A stretch of DNA of 64,000 bases, from the NCBI GenBank assembly GCA_014529385.2, contig CM043970.1:60375023-60439022 (forward strand). Reading direction: 5' to 3'. Positions 9,627-20,700 of this stretch are shown here, in pieces. Position numbers and translations under genes: made by a program. Numbering within the stretch: the stretch's first letter is position 1; every line of letters begins with the position of its first letter. Under the pieces are notes generated by a model. It saw nothing but the letters and a program-made list of their open reading frames with translations, had not been told where the DNA came from and ran no database searches. The stretch comes from Adiantum capillus-veneris (Eukaryota; Streptophyta; Polypodiopsida; Polypodiales; Pteridaceae).

Positions 9627-11662
9627 CCTGTAACCTTTGCACTATAACCAACAAAAATACATTTGACAGCCTTATCATCCAATTTTCTGCGCTGCACTTG
9701 TGGCACCAAAGCATATGCCAAACAGCCAAAAACATGCATGTGCTCAATAGAAGACTTTCTATCATGCCATGCTTCATATGGAGTAATAGACTGCAAAGCT
9801 TTCGTAGGACACCTGTTAAGTACATAAGTGGCACACATAATGGCCTCAAGCCAAAAAGAATGCGGCAAAGCTTGACTTTTAACCATACATCGTGCCATTT
9901 CCTTAAGTGACCTGTTTTTCCTCTCAGCAATACCATTTTGCTGAGGTGTATAAGGCACTGTACATTGGTGTTTTATCCCACAACTAGCCAGAAATGCATT
10001 AAATTCATGAGACATATACTCCCCCCCTCGATCAGAACGGAGGGTGCCCATAGTACATTTCGAGACATTTTCAGCCATAGCCAGAAATTGTTTGAAGCAC
10101 ATGAAAACTTCGGACTTCGCTTTAAGCGAAAATACCCATGCATGCCTAGAGTAGTCATCAATGAAAGTCACGAAGTACAGGTAATTGCCCAAGGACGGAG
10201 TTTGCATGGGCCCACAAACATCACTATGCACAAGCTGTAACCTGCATGTGGCCCGGACTGAACCATCCTTTGGAAATTTAGAACGCTGCATCTTACCCAA
10301 AATACAACCTGCACAAACATGTTTGGCAGGTGCTTCAAGAGGCGGCAGAGAAGCAACCATATCAGATTTCTGCAAACGCAGCAAACTGGCAAAATTCAGA
10401 TGACCAAAACGTACATGCCAAAGTTTTGCATCTGAAATAGCCCTTGAATCTGCAACAGCATTTGCAAAAAATTTTCCACACTTTTCATACAAAGTGAGCT
10501 TATACAGCCCACGGCACAAAAGGCCAGATGCAACAATTTCATCACCAAAACTGAGATCATGAACTGTACATCTGTCATCCACAAATTTGACTACAAGTCC
10601 AAGTCTAGCAAGTGCGGATACAGACAAGAGATTCTTCTTGATCCTAGGTACATAAAGTGCATCAACAAGTGTGAAGGAACTGCCATTAGCAGCAGTGAGC
10701 ACAATCTTTCCAACTCCCTGAACTGGATAAGAGGCGTTGTTGGCACAAGTGACTGAATTCCCATGAGGGACAGACTCGAGAGAGGTAAACAATTCATGAT
10801 GTGAGGTAATGTGCTTTGTAGCACCACTGTCGAAATACCACACATGTGAATCTGCAGCAACTGACAAGCATGCATCATGGACAGCAGGATTGTAAGTGCA
10901 CTCTACGCTAAAAGCCCATTCTGCATCAACATCAGCAACACAGTCTCCTTTCATAGAAGACTCAACAATGGCTGCATTTGTAGTGGAACCAGCATTTGCA
11001 GTGGAACCACCCTCTTTCTTCTTAGCCTCTTTGGACTTCAACTTAGGACACGACTTGATCAAGTGATCATTGGCTTTACAATAATGGCAACGCATCTTCT
11101 TTTTGCCCTTATCACCAGAATTTCCAGACGAATTACTGCCAGAAGCAGAAGCATTAGGAACATAATTTTTGCTACTCGCAGCAGAACCATAAGAAGTGGC
11201 TGCATTACTGTTACCACCCTTTCTTTGAGAAGCAATAAAAGCCTGTTCAACTGCATGCTGCCTAGTCCTGTTTTTTCTAGAAAGTGACTCTTGCAACAGA
11301 AATATGCATACTGCATCAAACTTGACAACTTCAGGATTTCCTTGGGTCATCAGTCTCCAAGTACTAGCAAAAGTCTGGTAGGAATCTGGTAAGGCATCAA
11401 GAACAGTCTGCACAAGGGAACTGTCTGGAATTACTTCACCTACAGAAATAAGCTGCTCATTGATATCCTTGACACTAGCAAGGAAAGTGTCCATATCATC
11501 TTCCTCATGCATAATCTTTGACTCCATCTCTTTACGCAGCAAAGATATTTTAGCCTCATTGCGGCTTGCATAAAGACCTGCTAAAATATCCCAAGCCTGT
11601 TTTGCAGATTTTGTTGAACGGATGTGAGGAACAATGGTGCGCTTCACAGAAAACGCAATCAA
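9596..11662 (-). pseudogene. copia gag C-terminal part, protease and integrase
   Basis: This 688-codon open block starts in the gag capsid region (AWDILAGLYA, KEMESKIMHEEDDMDTF). A serine/asparagine-rich stretch follows, then a CCHC zinc knuckle (CHYCKANDHLIKSC). Aspartic protease follows (WYFDSGATKHIT). Then come the GAG-pre-integrase zinc finger (HVRFGHL…CAGCILGK) and the integrase core with its DDE triad: HSDVCGP, TLRSDRGGEY and GIAERKNRS. CIFVGYS closes the block before a frameshift near 9626. An in-frame TAG at 11672-11674 separates it from the first part of gag. Apart from these breaks it is well preserved, which fits the young LTRs. Confidence 0.95.
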
Positions 11663-11671
11663 TGCATGAGC

Positions 11672-11941
11672 CTACGCATCCTTAACATCCCAACGAGCTT
11701 GTTCTGCTCTAGGCAAAACAACTCTAACAGCTGCAATCCTTGCAACAAGACCTGCAACATCCTCAACATCACCTACATCCTCAGGACCAGAATGTACATC
11801 AATGCCCTGCACAATGTTCCAGACACCCTTTGACACAAGAACATGTTGCATCATATAAGCCCACATAGGGTAGTTGTCCCCATCCAACCTGTCCTCAGCA
11901 GCAAACATCTTGAACACATCTGTGTTGTTGTTGTCAGCCAT
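11672..11941 (-). pseudogene. copia gag N-terminus
   Basis: This is the start of the polyprotein, MADNNNTDVFKMFAAEDRL then GDNYPMWAYMMQ, a typical copia gag opening (UBN2/DUF4219-like). I chose the Met at 11941 because family gag proteins begin this way. The frame is open further upstream to 12001, but that extension has no family resemblance. A TAG at 11672-11674 ends it after 89 codons. The next block continues in the same frame, so a single stop codon causes the break. Confidence 0.88.
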
Positions 11942-12289
11942 GGTAAATTTTGCACCTGATGTGAAAACTGCTCGAAAATAGGAGCAAGGAAGCGGGAACA
12001 ACCTGTGCTATATAGCACAAACCGTAGAAGACTATAAGGCACCTGTTATGCAGAAAACGGCACTGACAGAAATTCTGCACAAAATGACAAAATAGCTTGT
12101 GCAGTACTGCCTGTAGTGGAATCGGAGGCCGAAATGAGCCCAAATCAAAATTCTGAGCAGACTGAGCTCTTTGAGATCGCTCAAAATTTTTGTCGACCTG
12201 TGAACGCTCGCCAAAGTTCACTTAAATCGGAGAAAGTGAGGAGGCGTGTGCTAGAGAAGTTCGCGACTAAGCCCGGGAGGACGTGACCT

Positions 12290-12301
12290 GCTCTGATACC
12301 A
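12290..12301 (-). other. copia primer-binding site (initiator Met tRNA)
   Basis: The minus-strand sequence TGGTATCAGAGC begins two bases after the 5' LTR. It is complementary to the 3' end of plant initiator methionine tRNA, the usual copia primer. Confidence 0.93.
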
Positions 12302-12303
12302 AT

Positions 12304-12530
12304 TGTTGGAATTAGGGTTGCAGAGAAACACACACAGCTTGGAGAAGACGAAGGAAGCTCAAGGCACACAATAGAGAGTGTGTTACTTAGTGTGCAATGG
12401 AAAGATAGATAGCCCTAGAGTGATGGGCATATATACAATGCACGGGGGAAAAAACCTCCTAAAGAGGGAAAGAATGCCCCGGCGGTCCTAGTGTGTTCAC
12501 ACACATCACTACCACATGTATATGGTAACA
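12304..12530 (-). repeat. copia 5' LTR
   Basis: The 227-bp LTR is upstream of gag on the minus strand, with TG…CA ends and the AAAAG target duplication right after it on the plus strand. It should carry the promoter. Between it and gag lie about 360 bp of leader without an open frame. Confidence 0.97.
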
Positions 12531-12551
12531 AAAAGCCTTTCAAAATGTACA

Positions 12552-12700
12552 TCTATTCTATACTTATGAAGCTTAAAAATTTCAAGCAAGAAGAAGACAT
12601 CCACGTGTCATGCATTGGTTCACTTCAGAAAAGTATAGACCAAACATCTAATGTAAAATGCAAAAGTGAAAGGTCAGATTTGACATGCATAGGGAAATGA
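12552..12700 (+). mobile_element. Helitron-like 5' segment, second tandem copy
   Basis: The second copy of the 7201-7353 segment starts A|TCTATTCTATACTTATGAAGC. It is followed by another partial repeat of the junction (GAAAAGCCTTTCAAAATGTACA), after which similarity stops. Differences from the first copy are scattered single bases, so the duplication predates the copia insertion by some time. Confidence 0.5.
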
Positions 12701-12930
12701 AAAGCCTTTCAAAATGTACAATGTAAAGACCAAAGACTTTCAACTATACATAGAATAAATGTATAACTTTAGTTTCACTCCACATAATTTTGGTGGAGAT
12801 TTTGTTATTTAATAGAAATTTGAGTTTTAATGATATATTTGGCTTTGTTTTATCAAGGGACTTTTTTCAATACCAATATTGATACCTTTTATAAATTTGT
12901 GTAAGTTTTTATTTTTAAAAGCGGTTGAGA
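12701..12930. other. no recognised feature
   Basis: AT-rich sequence without an open frame or motif that I recognise. It may be the interior of the Helitron-like segment that starts at 12552. Confidence 0.35.
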
Positions 12931-13023
12931 AAAAGGAGAAGGTTTGCATGTCCGCGCATCAATTTAGATTGGTCTCGCTTTGAGGACATGCATTCAAAGG
13001 TTGGGGTTGTTATTTACATTATT

Positions 13024-13059
<36 letters not shown>

Positions 13060-13534
13060 AATTTTTTGATTGAGCTCATGGGGACTCCTACTCACTAGGG
13101 ACACCCTTGCCCTTAAGACATTGTTATTTTCTTAATATTATCATGTATTTTCAAAAGAGTAGCTAATATCTTTTCCATATAAAACAAGAAAAATGTCTTG
13201 AAATAGGTAAAATGTTTGAGAAAAAACAACCCTAACATTGGCATCTCAAATGGGGAGAGATATTTTCCAATTGGCGGGCATTTTATCAAGTCAGAGTTAT
13301 TAAATCCTTTTTATTTTTGAGAGTTAAACCATGTGCCACCCTAAAAAATCTATAAAATTTCTATATTATGATGGACACACACACACACACACATACACAC
13401 ACACACACTAACTAATGTCAAACATCTATCCATTAAAAAAAAGGAGAATGTTTGATTGTTTGTGAGTCGACTTCATTTTGTATCGCTTTGGGGACATGCA
13501 TGCAAATGATAGGTTGTTTTACATGTCATTGGCC

Positions 13535-13586
<52 letters not shown>

Positions 13587-14056
13587 AGGATTGAGCTCAT
13601 GGGGACTCCTACTCACCAAAGACACCCTTGCCTTTCAAATTTCCAAGAAATTGTTATTCTCTTAATATTATCATGTACTTTTAAAAGAGTAGTTAACATT
13701 TTTTCCCACACAAACCAAGAAAAATGCCTTAAAATGGATCAAATGTCTAACAAAAAACCAACCCTAACATTGGCATCTCAAATGGGGAGAGAGATTCCCA
13801 ATTGACGGGCCTTTTATCAATTGAGAGTTATTTGATCCTTTTTATTTTTGAGAGTTAAACCATGTGCCACCCTAAAAAATCTATAAATTTTCACACACAC
13901 ACACACACACACATATGTATATATACACTAACTAATGTCAAACATCTATCCCTATAAAAAAAAGGAGAAGGTTGGTATGTTTGTGAGTTGACTTCATTCT
14001 ATATCGCTTTGGGGACATGCATGCAAATGATGGGGTTGTTACACATGTCATTGGTC

Positions 14057-14102
<46 letters not shown>

Positions 14103-14426
14103 TCCATCAAGTTCATGGGGACTCCTACTCACCAAGGGGACCCTTGCCAATTTCCAAGAAATTATTATTTTCTTGGAATTATAGTGTATTTTTTAGAAAG
14201 TGGATAACATTTTCTCCCATAGTAAACAAAAAAATACCTTAAAATGGGTAAAATGCACGTAAAAAATCAGCTGTGACACTAGCATCCCAAATGAGAAGAG
14301 AGATTGCCCAACTGCTGAACAAGCCTTTTACATGTTCAAATATATTTTATCCCCTTCTATTTTTAGGAGTTAAACTATGTGCCACCCTTTAAAATTCATA
14401 AATTCTCTCAATTATGACGAGCCTAA

Positions 14427-14427
<1 letters not shown>
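12931..14427. repeat. tandem triplication of a ~510-bp unit
   Basis: Three head-to-tail copies begin with AAAAGGAGAA near 12931, 13439 and 13960. Each copy carries the same ordered landmarks: GGGGACATGCATGCAAA, a (GA)n tract, CATGGGGACTCCTACTCAC, CATTGGCATCTCAAATGGGG, TTAAACCATGTGCCACCCT, a (CA)n tract in the first two, and ACTAACTAATGTCAAACATC. The third copy ends at an (AT)n tract. The microsatellites differ in length between copies while the unique parts stay alike. No coding capacity is visible. Confidence 0.9.
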
Positions 14428-14482
<55 letters not shown>

Positions 14483-14503
14483 GAGAGAGAGAGAGAGAGA
14501 GAG
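14428..14503. repeat. (AT)n then (GA)n microsatellite
   Basis: About 52 bp of AT dinucleotides are followed closely by a short GA run. They mark the end of the third tandem unit. Confidence 0.95.
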
Positions 14504-14542
14504 ACTCACTACCCGGTGCCAACTTCTAAAGTTTTGAGTTAT

Positions 14543-14668
<126 letters not shown>

Positions 14669-14736
14669 CTACAAAAATTGATGCGAGAAGGATTGTGTGT
14701 GGGTGTATTTTCATCCTTCGAGCCAGCAGTGGTGTT

Positions 14737-14739
<3 letters not shown>

Positions 14740-14775
<36 letters not shown>
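14740..14775. repeat. (GA)n microsatellite
   Basis: About 36 bp of GA dinucleotides, opening the minisatellite region that follows. Confidence 0.95.
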
Positions 14776-14778
<3 letters not shown>

Positions 14779-15985
14779 AGAGGTTGATTCCAAGACAAGG
14801 GGTGGAGGAAAGCGTTGAAGGCGAGAAAAATCAAAGCGGAAGACAAGCGAACCCAAGGTGGGGTGTGCCAATCCAAAGAATCCAAAGCGAGGGAATAGGT
14901 GGGAAAAAGGCAAGCAAACCCACGTCGGTGTGTGCACAAATCCAAAGTGGAACAAGCAAATCCGAGGTAGCAAAGGCGGAACGAGGAGAAAAATCTTGAT
15001 GATATTTGAAGGTTTTTACCCTGAATTTCTCTAGGATTTGTGCTAAGCTTGGGTTTTTGTCTTGCCTTCCAGGTATAATTTATGACTAAGTTTCAAAATT
15101 GATTGGTAGGATTACACTAAACCTAAGTTTACTTTGAGCATTCGCATACAATACAATGCTTTTTTCACAAAAGTTTAAAAACCAACATATAGGAAAATTT
15201 GCAGCAAATCAGACGAGCAAAATAATGTGGATGACAAGTGTTTTTGCTAGGGAACCCAAGGCGGCATGCACGAATCCGATGTGACAAATAAATTTGAGAT
15301 GGCAAAAAGGGGGGAGCGAACCCAAGGCAGCATGCACGAATCTGAAGTGGCACGAGCAAAACCGAGGTGGCAAAGGCAAAAGGTAGAGAAAATTTACACT
15401 AAATTTCTTTAGGCTTTGTGTTAAACTTGGTTTTTTTTCTTGCCTTCAAGTTAGAATTTTGTTGCTAAATCTATATTAGCTTCAAAAGAATACAATCCCA
15501 TCACGTTAATATAAATTCTCTCACTCACAATTGTGAGTATAGCAAAAAAAAAAAGAATTTATACAATGTTTTTTCAAAAAAGTTTAAAAACCGACTTATT
15601 GAAAAATTAAAGGGAATTTTTCTATGTTTCATCAATGATTTTTCCCTAAAATTTGTAGGTTTTCTCATCTTCAAAACTAGAATTTAGAGGTGCATTTCAA
15701 ATATTCATATGTGAGAATACACAAAACTTGTGTTTTTCTTTCAAGAAATCTGATAGCCACTCATATACACAATGCTTCTGCTGAGACACTTGGTAAACAT
15801 GCATATGAAAAAATTTAGACGCAATCTACTTCTACTTATGAGCATTGGAAGCTTTGTATTTGAAAACAAATCCAAGGTTTAACCTTGAACACAAGCAAAA
15901 CCGAGGCGAAGGCGAGTGAACCCAAGGCGGCGCGACCGAATCCAAAGCAGCACGAGGAATCCGAGGTGGGAGGGCAGATTTAGAT
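14776..15985. repeat. GC-richer minisatellite mixed with the AT-rich repeat
   Basis: A phrase of the form AAGCGAACCCAAGGCGGCAT, then GCACGAATCC, GTGGCACGAGCAAA and CCGAGGTGGCAAAGGC recurs at about 14845-14985, 15247-15300, 15315-15385 and 15890-15975, with diverged spacing. Between the blocks lie copies of the AT-rich repeat also seen at 1-2330 (near 15105, 15560 and 15700). The 100-codon frames here are repeat artefacts. Confidence 0.65.
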
Positions 15986-16126
15986 GTGAATCCCAAAATT
16001 TATATGTGGAATTCTGGTAAAATCAGGGTTTCTTCTCACCTTCAATTAGCATTTAGAGGTAAATCTCAAAATTTGTACGTAGGATAACACTAAATCTAGA
16101 TTTTCTTTGAGCATTCACATACAACT

Positions 16127-16754
16127 TCTATACTATATAGTGGAGCTTAAAATTTTGAGGAAGGCCTAGAGCATCCACATAAACTATTAGGTGACCTTAT
16201 TTTTCTTTCATTTCTATAACATTTGAAGGTGTCGATGGTGCATAAGTGTACATGAACAAATAGTGTACACATACTAACCTACTTATGCATCATTATGATC
16301 TGATGAACACTATTACCATACTTGTGCACAAAACATAGATAGAGATGCAAGCAAGTGTGGCATCTATAGAGAAACATAGACGAAAGGGCCAATCACATTC
16401 TTGATATTAAAAGAAAGTCAACTCATCTCTTTGAAACTTAAAGCTCTCTTGCTACATTGGAAACTATGAGCACTAATAATTTTTTCACAACTCCACTCTT
16501 AGACATGAAAAGTTTTATGATTACACATTGTACCAGTTATGGGAACTCATATTTAAAAACTTGCTTACTTACTCAGTTTGTAATTTTGCATTTGGTAGCA
16601 CTTCTATCAACCCTAGGTAGACGAAGGGAAAAACGTCCTTCCTACTATATAGTAGGTTATGATATGCACTATTGCCATGCCTTGCTCTCACAAGAAAGAA
16701 TGAGAATAGTGGCCATGTTTCTTTGGTCACAGCAACGCGCGGGTCACATACTAG
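16127..16754 (+). mobile_element. non-autonomous Helitron, 628 bp
   Basis: The element starts TCTATACTATATAGTGGAGC and ends GCAACGCGCGGGTCACATACTAG followed by T, with a GC-rich near-terminal segment. Both ends match plant Helitron form. The 3' boundary has independent support: the left arm of a long inverted repeat begins at 16755, exactly after CTAG, and the other arm reads GCATA|TTCTAGTAAAT across the same point, the expected A|T target. The base before the 5' end is T rather than A, so the 5' edge is less certain. There is no Rep/helicase, so it depends on another element. Confidence 0.72.
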
Positions 16755-16766
16755 TTCTAGTAAATG

Positions 16767-16818
<52 letters not shown>

Positions 16819-17225
16819 TTAATGAGTTCTTTATATTTCATGTTTACAGTCTCACATGGCTTGACTTTTCTTGCATTCTATAGCTTAAGTTCAATCAGCG
16901 TACGAGAAAGTCTCTTTTATTAAGCGGTTGTCGGCAAGTTTCCTCCTCGCAAAGAAGCAAACCGTAAATACTAGCAATAATTTTAAAATTTGCAAGATTT
17001 TTGATCAACTATATTTTTGTCACATATTTCATCGGTTTTTTTTCCTTTACCATGGTTTACAACCGACTAGTCTCGATATTCGACCGGCTCAAGCTAAGCT
17101 GAGGCAACCCTTTCCCGAACATTGATTCCAGTTAAAACTAAACCTAATAATTTTATCACTTTCTTATCGGTTTAGAGAACCACCGTGACCCTTTCACTTT
17201 TTTAAAAAAATAAAACCAAGGTTGG
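16755..17225. repeat. left arm of a long inverted repeat
   Basis: From TTCTAGTAAAT onward this arm matches the reverse complement of 19585-20028 over about 450 bp at roughly 75-80 percent by eye. The (CA)n tract, ATGAGTTCTTT, CGAGAAAGTCTCTT, CCGTAAATACTAGCA, TTTGCAAGATTTTTGA, ACCGGCTCAAG and CTAAGCTGAGGCAA occur in the same order. The 16769-16810 (CA)n is part of the arm. It could be the terminal inverted repeat of a large DNA transposon or an inverted duplication. Confidence 0.82.
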
Positions 17226-19584
17226 TTTGTAACGTACATTTTATTGGTTTTTTTACGAGTAAAAATGTGAGCTACCTTATATAAATTACACTAAATTGGC
17301 CCAAGAGACGTAAATGTTGTTGACTTTACAGAGCACGGGTGCTCATAAAAAAGAAAATCTTGAGCTTGCCACATTTTCTATGCTCTTTTTGGCCTGAAGA
17401 AGGCCATAGGGTGGGGGTTGAGAAATTGTGCAAATTTTCAGTTGGTGATCAGAGCTTGGCGATGCTGGACATGTGTCTTGTTTAATTGAAAAGAAAATTT
17501 TTGTAAAGATTATATATTCCTTTTATATTGTAAATGTCATTGTAATTTGGTTCTTCATTTAAAGCTCTCTTAACTTCTTTTTTCTTTTTATCTTTGTTTA
17601 TTTTGATTGCTAAAAAAACCTGAGAAAACAAAGCATTAGAAGTGCATTCATAGAAGTTTGATCCCATGATGTGAAATATTACAATACTTCCATTTGTGAA
17701 AGAATATTTTCATTTAAAGACTGTCTCAAACTACATTTATATAAATTATTTTCTTATTTGTTATGTTTATTAAACCTACTTGACTCATGAAAGCATTAAA
17801 AATATTATTGGCTTGTTGGAAAAAGTCTTTAAAGAATAAGAAATTAATGATTAGGGAGGGCATTTGTAGAAGTTTGATCGCATGATGTGTGAGATATCTC
17901 GATATTCAATTGTGAAAAAATCTTTATATTTAAGAACCTCTTAAAGAAAATTGTGAAAGAATCTTTCTATTTAAGGACCTCTAAAGAAAATTAAACCACC
18001 TCACTAGTTTATAATGAGGTCTCTTTATTTTGTTGTTATTATTTTACTTTCTTATATTTTTATTTTTACTTTATTCTATTTTAGAATGTCAATGTGACCT
18101 TTTCACCTTGTTGTTTAAGTGGGTCCATCATAACGAACAAGGCATCTCTGCTAGTTCTTTATGGAGCTTAGAAAAATTGGTGAGACCTCAAGCATTTGTG
18201 AAGTGTTTGCTTAAGAGATGACTCCACATTTTTTCCTTTTGAAGGTCATTAAAAAACTCCCCTTTTTTTACATTTACATAAATTTTAATCTCACTATTTG
18301 TTCATTATTTCACCTCTATGTAGATATGTGTGTATTTGTGTGTGAGGGACTAGATACAAAACAGAAGTGCATTTTTCATATCCACAACTTGTCATCAAAG
18401 GCACTGCTGGGTCGGTTTGGAACCGCTAGTTTGTAATTATGTGTGTATATGGACTAGAATTTTATATTAAAACAGTACAATTGCAATAGTGATTAAGACC
18501 TACTTCCAATAAATCTTGTTCCCCCGTTACCTTCAACAAGCCATCATGACTCCTTACCTTGTTTTATCTTTGTTTATTTGAAGTGTTTAAAAAAACCTTA
18601 AAGAACAAAACATTAGAAGTACATTGATAGAATTTTGATCCCAATGATGTGGAATAATCAAGTATTTTGATCTCTAAACAAATATTTTTATTTAAGGCCT
18701 CCTAAAGGACATTTCATGAAAATACTTTTTCATTTCTTATTTTTATTAAACCTACCTTTTCTTGAAAAAATATTTTATTATCATCTATGTTTATTAAATC
18801 TACTTGTAATGGGTCGTTTTATTTTGTTGTTTCTATTTTGAATTTTTAAATTTTTTTTAAACTTATTTTATTCTATCTTAGAATGCCAATGTGATCTTTT
18901 CACCTTTTTGTTTCAGTAGACGCACTGTAGCAGACAAAGCATCTCTATTACTTCTTCATGGAGCTTGGAAAAAAAAGTGTTAGCTTAAGGGAAATTCCAC
19001 CTTTTTCATTTTGAATGTCATTAAAAAACTCCCCTTTTCTTTCCACATTTACACAAATTTTAATCTCACTGTTTGTTGACGATTTCACCTCTATGTAGAT
19101 GTGTGTGAATTTGTGTGTGGAGGATTGGGAACGAAGGAAAAGTGCATTTTCCATATCCATAATCCTTCGTCGAAAGCAGTGGTGAGGGCCAGATCGATCC
19201 GTAGGTCAATTTGGAACCGTTAGTTGCAATTGTATTGTTTTAATATAGAATCGTATTGTTCATATACACATATATGAACAATAGGATTCTATATCAAAAC
19301 AATACAATTGCACAACTGATTAAGAACTACTTTCAATAAATCTTCTCCTCCCTCCTTACCTTCAGCAGGCCATCATGACTCCTCACTTTGTTTTGTAGTT
19401 GTAAATCATCCTTTTCATGTCACTCTATGTTTTTTTTTTTTTAAAGAATGCCAATGTAAACCTTCACCTTGTTTTTGCCAAGAAAAACATCTGAAGGCAT
19501 TCAGATTCTAAATGCCCAGTTTTAATTCATTGATGGGTCCTTTCATTTTAAGACTCGGGTGACTTATGTGAGCTTGACAAAACA
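17226..19584. repeat. interior of the inverted-repeat structure, with diverged tandem duplication
   Basis: The interior holds two diverged direct copies, about 17460-18460 and 18540-19245. They share phrases such as ATCTTTGTTTATTT, CATTAGAAGTGCATT, AGAATGCCAATGTGA, TCATTAAAAAACTCCCCTTT, TCACCTCTATGTAGAT and GAAAAGTGCATTTTCCATAT. Part of the first copy is itself re-duplicated near 17850-17990. All frames are short (under 73 codons) and none shows a transposase motif. Confidence 0.75.
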
Positions 19585-19976
19585 AGTGAAAGAGTCATGG
19601 TGGCTTTCTAAAAAAATTAGAAAGTGTTAAAGTCATTAGGGTTGAATTTAACTGGAATCAGTGTTCGAGAAAGGATTGCCTCAGCTTAGCCTTGAGCCGG
19701 TTGAAAATCAAGACTAGCTAGTTGCAAACCATGAGGGAAGAAAAACGGTGAAATATGTGAAAAAATAGTTCAAAAATCTTGCAAATTTATGCTAGTATTT
19801 ACGGCTTGCTTTGTTGTGATGAGGAAGAAAGTCGACCGATGGCCGCTTATAAATAGAAGAGACTTTCTCGAATATTGATTAAAATTAATTTATAGAACGC
19901 AAGAAAAGTTAAGATTTGTGAAGCTGTGAAATGAAATGTGAAATAAAAAGAACTCATGAATGTGTGTGTGTGTGTG

Positions 19977-20010
<34 letters not shown>

Positions 20011-20028
20011 AATAGAATTTACTAGAAT
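19585..20028. repeat. right arm of the long inverted repeat
   Basis: Inverted partner of 16755-17225, ending outward in a (GT)n tract and ATTTACTAGAAT. Beyond it the sequence continues GCAAGGTGAAG without a break. It therefore serves as an unoccupied-site reference for the Helitron that abuts the left arm. Confidence 0.82.
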
Positions 20029-20070
20029 ATGCAAGGTGAAGTTTCACTTTAACCTTCTAAAACAATAAAA

Positions 20071-20310
20071 TGCAAGAAAAGTAAATACATGTCAGGATGT
20101 GAAATGAAGGGTGAAATAAAAAGAGCCATGTACTATTTCAAAGCTGAAATAACATTTAAGGTATGCCTCAATCATCAAGGCTTCCTTTAGAATGCAAGAA
20201 AATTCAAGGCATGTTTTGATGTGAAATGAGGGGTGAAATAAAAAGATCCATGTACTTTTTAAAGCTGAAATAACACTTAAGGTATGTCTCAATCATCACT
20301 AAAAGCATTG
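20071..20310. repeat. ~122-bp tandem duplication
   Basis: Two direct copies start TGCAAGAAAA at 20071 and 20193. Each continues GATGTGAAATGA, GGGTGAAATAAAAAGA, CCATGTACT, AAGCTGAAATAACA and AAGGTATG-CTCAATCATCA. A shorter third relative sits at 19898 inside the inverted-repeat arm. Confidence 0.85.
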
Positions 20311-20379
20311 AAAGTATATTTAACCCAACACTCCTCTAAGGCTTCTCTTAGAAAGACAAAAAAGGGACTCAGATGACTT

Positions 20380-20700
20380 CTTTGCAACCTTTTAGTTGAA
20401 AGTACCATTTTTGGCATGTATAAGGCCATAGCGTTGTGGTGGAAAAATGGTGCAAATTTTCGGTCGTTGATGTAGAGGTTGTTGATGGTGGATATGTGTC
20501 CTCGTTTGTTGAAAAGAAAGGTTTTATAAACATTAAGTCTTTCTTTTTTAATGTAAACGAGTCTTTCCATCATTATATTTTGGTCTCTTCTTTTAATGCT
20601 CACTTGACTTCCTTGTATTCTTCTTTAAGAAAAGTTTTATAAAAGTTATATTTTCTTTTTGTAATGTAAATAGTCATTCCATCATTGTAATTTTGGCGCA
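20380..20700. repeat. partial copy of the 17.4-kb repeat
   Basis: AAGGCCATAG, GTGCAAATTTTC, ATGTGTC, TTGAAAAGAAA and TTTTAATGTAAA-G follow in the same order as at 17390-17560. A short internal re-duplication follows (AAGTTTTATAAA, TTCCATCATT). The gene content is nil. Confidence 0.65.

Larger units (their letters stand above)
7354..12530 (-). mobile_element. Ty1/copia LTR retrotransposon, complete but non-coding
   Basis: The 5177-bp element is bounded by 227-bp LTRs (TGTTAC…CCAACA on the minus strand) and flanked by a perfect 5-bp target duplication AAAAG at 7349-7353 and 12531-12535. An initiator-Met tRNA primer-binding site and a purine tract sit in the right places. The internal domain order is gag, protease, integrase, reverse transcriptase, RNase H, the copia order. 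The two LTRs differ at one base, so insertion was recent. Despite this the gag-pol frame has at least four in-frame stops and three frameshifts. The copy may have been mobilised in trans, or the breaks may include sequencing or assembly errors. Confidence 0.97.
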
